Assembly: GCA_040399685.1 (NCBI GenBank)
Contig: JBBART010000011.1
Coordinates: 77,785-141,784, forward strand
Reading direction: 5' to 3'
From: CAIQQQ01 sp040399685
Lineage (GTDB): Bacteria; Pseudomonadota; Alphaproteobacteria; Acetobacterales; Acetobacteraceae
DNA: 64,000 nt
Part shown: piece by piece, positions 63,938 through 64,000 of the stretch
Position numbering within the stretch: position 1 is the first letter of the stretch
How the letters are laid out: each line of letters begins with the position of its first letter
Program-made: the position numbers and the translations under genes
The notes under the pieces: generated by a model
What the model saw: the letters and a program-made list of their open reading frames with translations, nothing else
Told to the model about the DNA's origin: nothing
Databases searched by the model: none

Positions 63938-64000
63938 TACACCCTGGGGTCGTGCCCCAGATCGTGGTGTAGCAGCGGTGGGTAAGTCGCCCGCCGGAGC
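63938..64000 (+). ncRNA. Strongly folded sequence at window end, possible structured RNA or intron start
   Basis: TACACC (63938-63943) and GGTGTA (63966-63971) enclose a perfect CTGGGG/CCCCAG stem with loop TCGTG. GTGGGTAAGTCGCCC follows. This nested hairpin and the GTAAGTCGCC phrase resemble domain I of bacterial group II introns, but the window ends before a reverse transcriptase could be seen. Identification is uncertain. Confidence 0.3.

Overview
The window reads as chromosomal DNA of a high-GC alphaproteobacterium, most likely an acetic-acid-bacteria relative (Acetobacteraceae, Rhodospirillales). This rests on protein style (DUF1285 / CoA-pyrophosphatase / DUF6111 cluster, MinCDE, a UbiE-CoaBC-Dut cluster, an Fpg with an altered zinc finger), on short GC-rich palindromes between genes, and on the gene order rpsT-dnaA-dnaN-recF-gyrB. 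The species cannot be fixed from the sequence alone.

Layout. 1-6.1 kb (minus strand): a MoxR AAA ATPase / DUF58 / DUF4159 / von Willebrand A operon, running off the left edge. 6.2-12.6 kb: DUF1285, Nudix CoA hydrolase, a small membrane protein, a GNAT enzyme, the CCA-adding enzyme, an ABC exporter, and TupB-TupA (tungstate uptake) without an adjacent ATPase. 12.6-15.7 kb: two family-4-type glycosyltransferases. 16.1-22.2 kb: rplY, pth and ychF, then a GT61-type glycosyltransferase unit, a PEP-CTERM protein and an acyl-CoA ligase. 22.2-24.0 kb: minCDE. 24.2-31.8 kb: an AhpD-like protein and an operon pairing a peptide-type ABC importer with a CocE/NonD hydrolase. 31.9-36.1 kb: a NitT/TauT-type ABC system with a two-domain permease and a secreted beta-propeller. 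36.2-40.3 kb: dut, coaBC, ubiE, then divergent mutM and an enoyl-CoA hydratase. 40.4-47.6 kb: rpsT, dnaA, dnaN, recF and gyrB.

Directly after gyrB the character changes. From 47.63 to about 56.35 kb lie mostly unrecognised, partly A+T-richer minus-strand genes, one frameshifted locus and decayed sequence: an accessory island. It starts with what looks like an IS21-family-type end. It carries (i) a tightly coupled TIGR04255 protein + helix-turn-helix protein, with a third gene about 200 bp downstream, and (ii) a protein that joins an N-terminal GHKL (Hsp90/MutL-type) ATPase to a C-terminal HExxHxxxxxH zinc-protease motif, flanked by two orphan genes. These two loci are the best candidates for an undescribed system. 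No integrase, intact transposase or tRNA was seen.

56.36-63.74 kb is a copper/silver-type (Cus/Czc) efflux operon on the minus strand: a small secreted Cys-rich protein, a TolC-family channel, an adaptor with an unusual N-terminal extension, a heavy-metal RND pump, a small periplasmic protein and a DUF305 protein. Its upstream region has -35 and -10 elements 19 bp apart, the hallmark of MerR-family (CueR-like) control. The last 120 bases contain a short ORF with a perfect ribosome-binding site running into strongly structured sequence.
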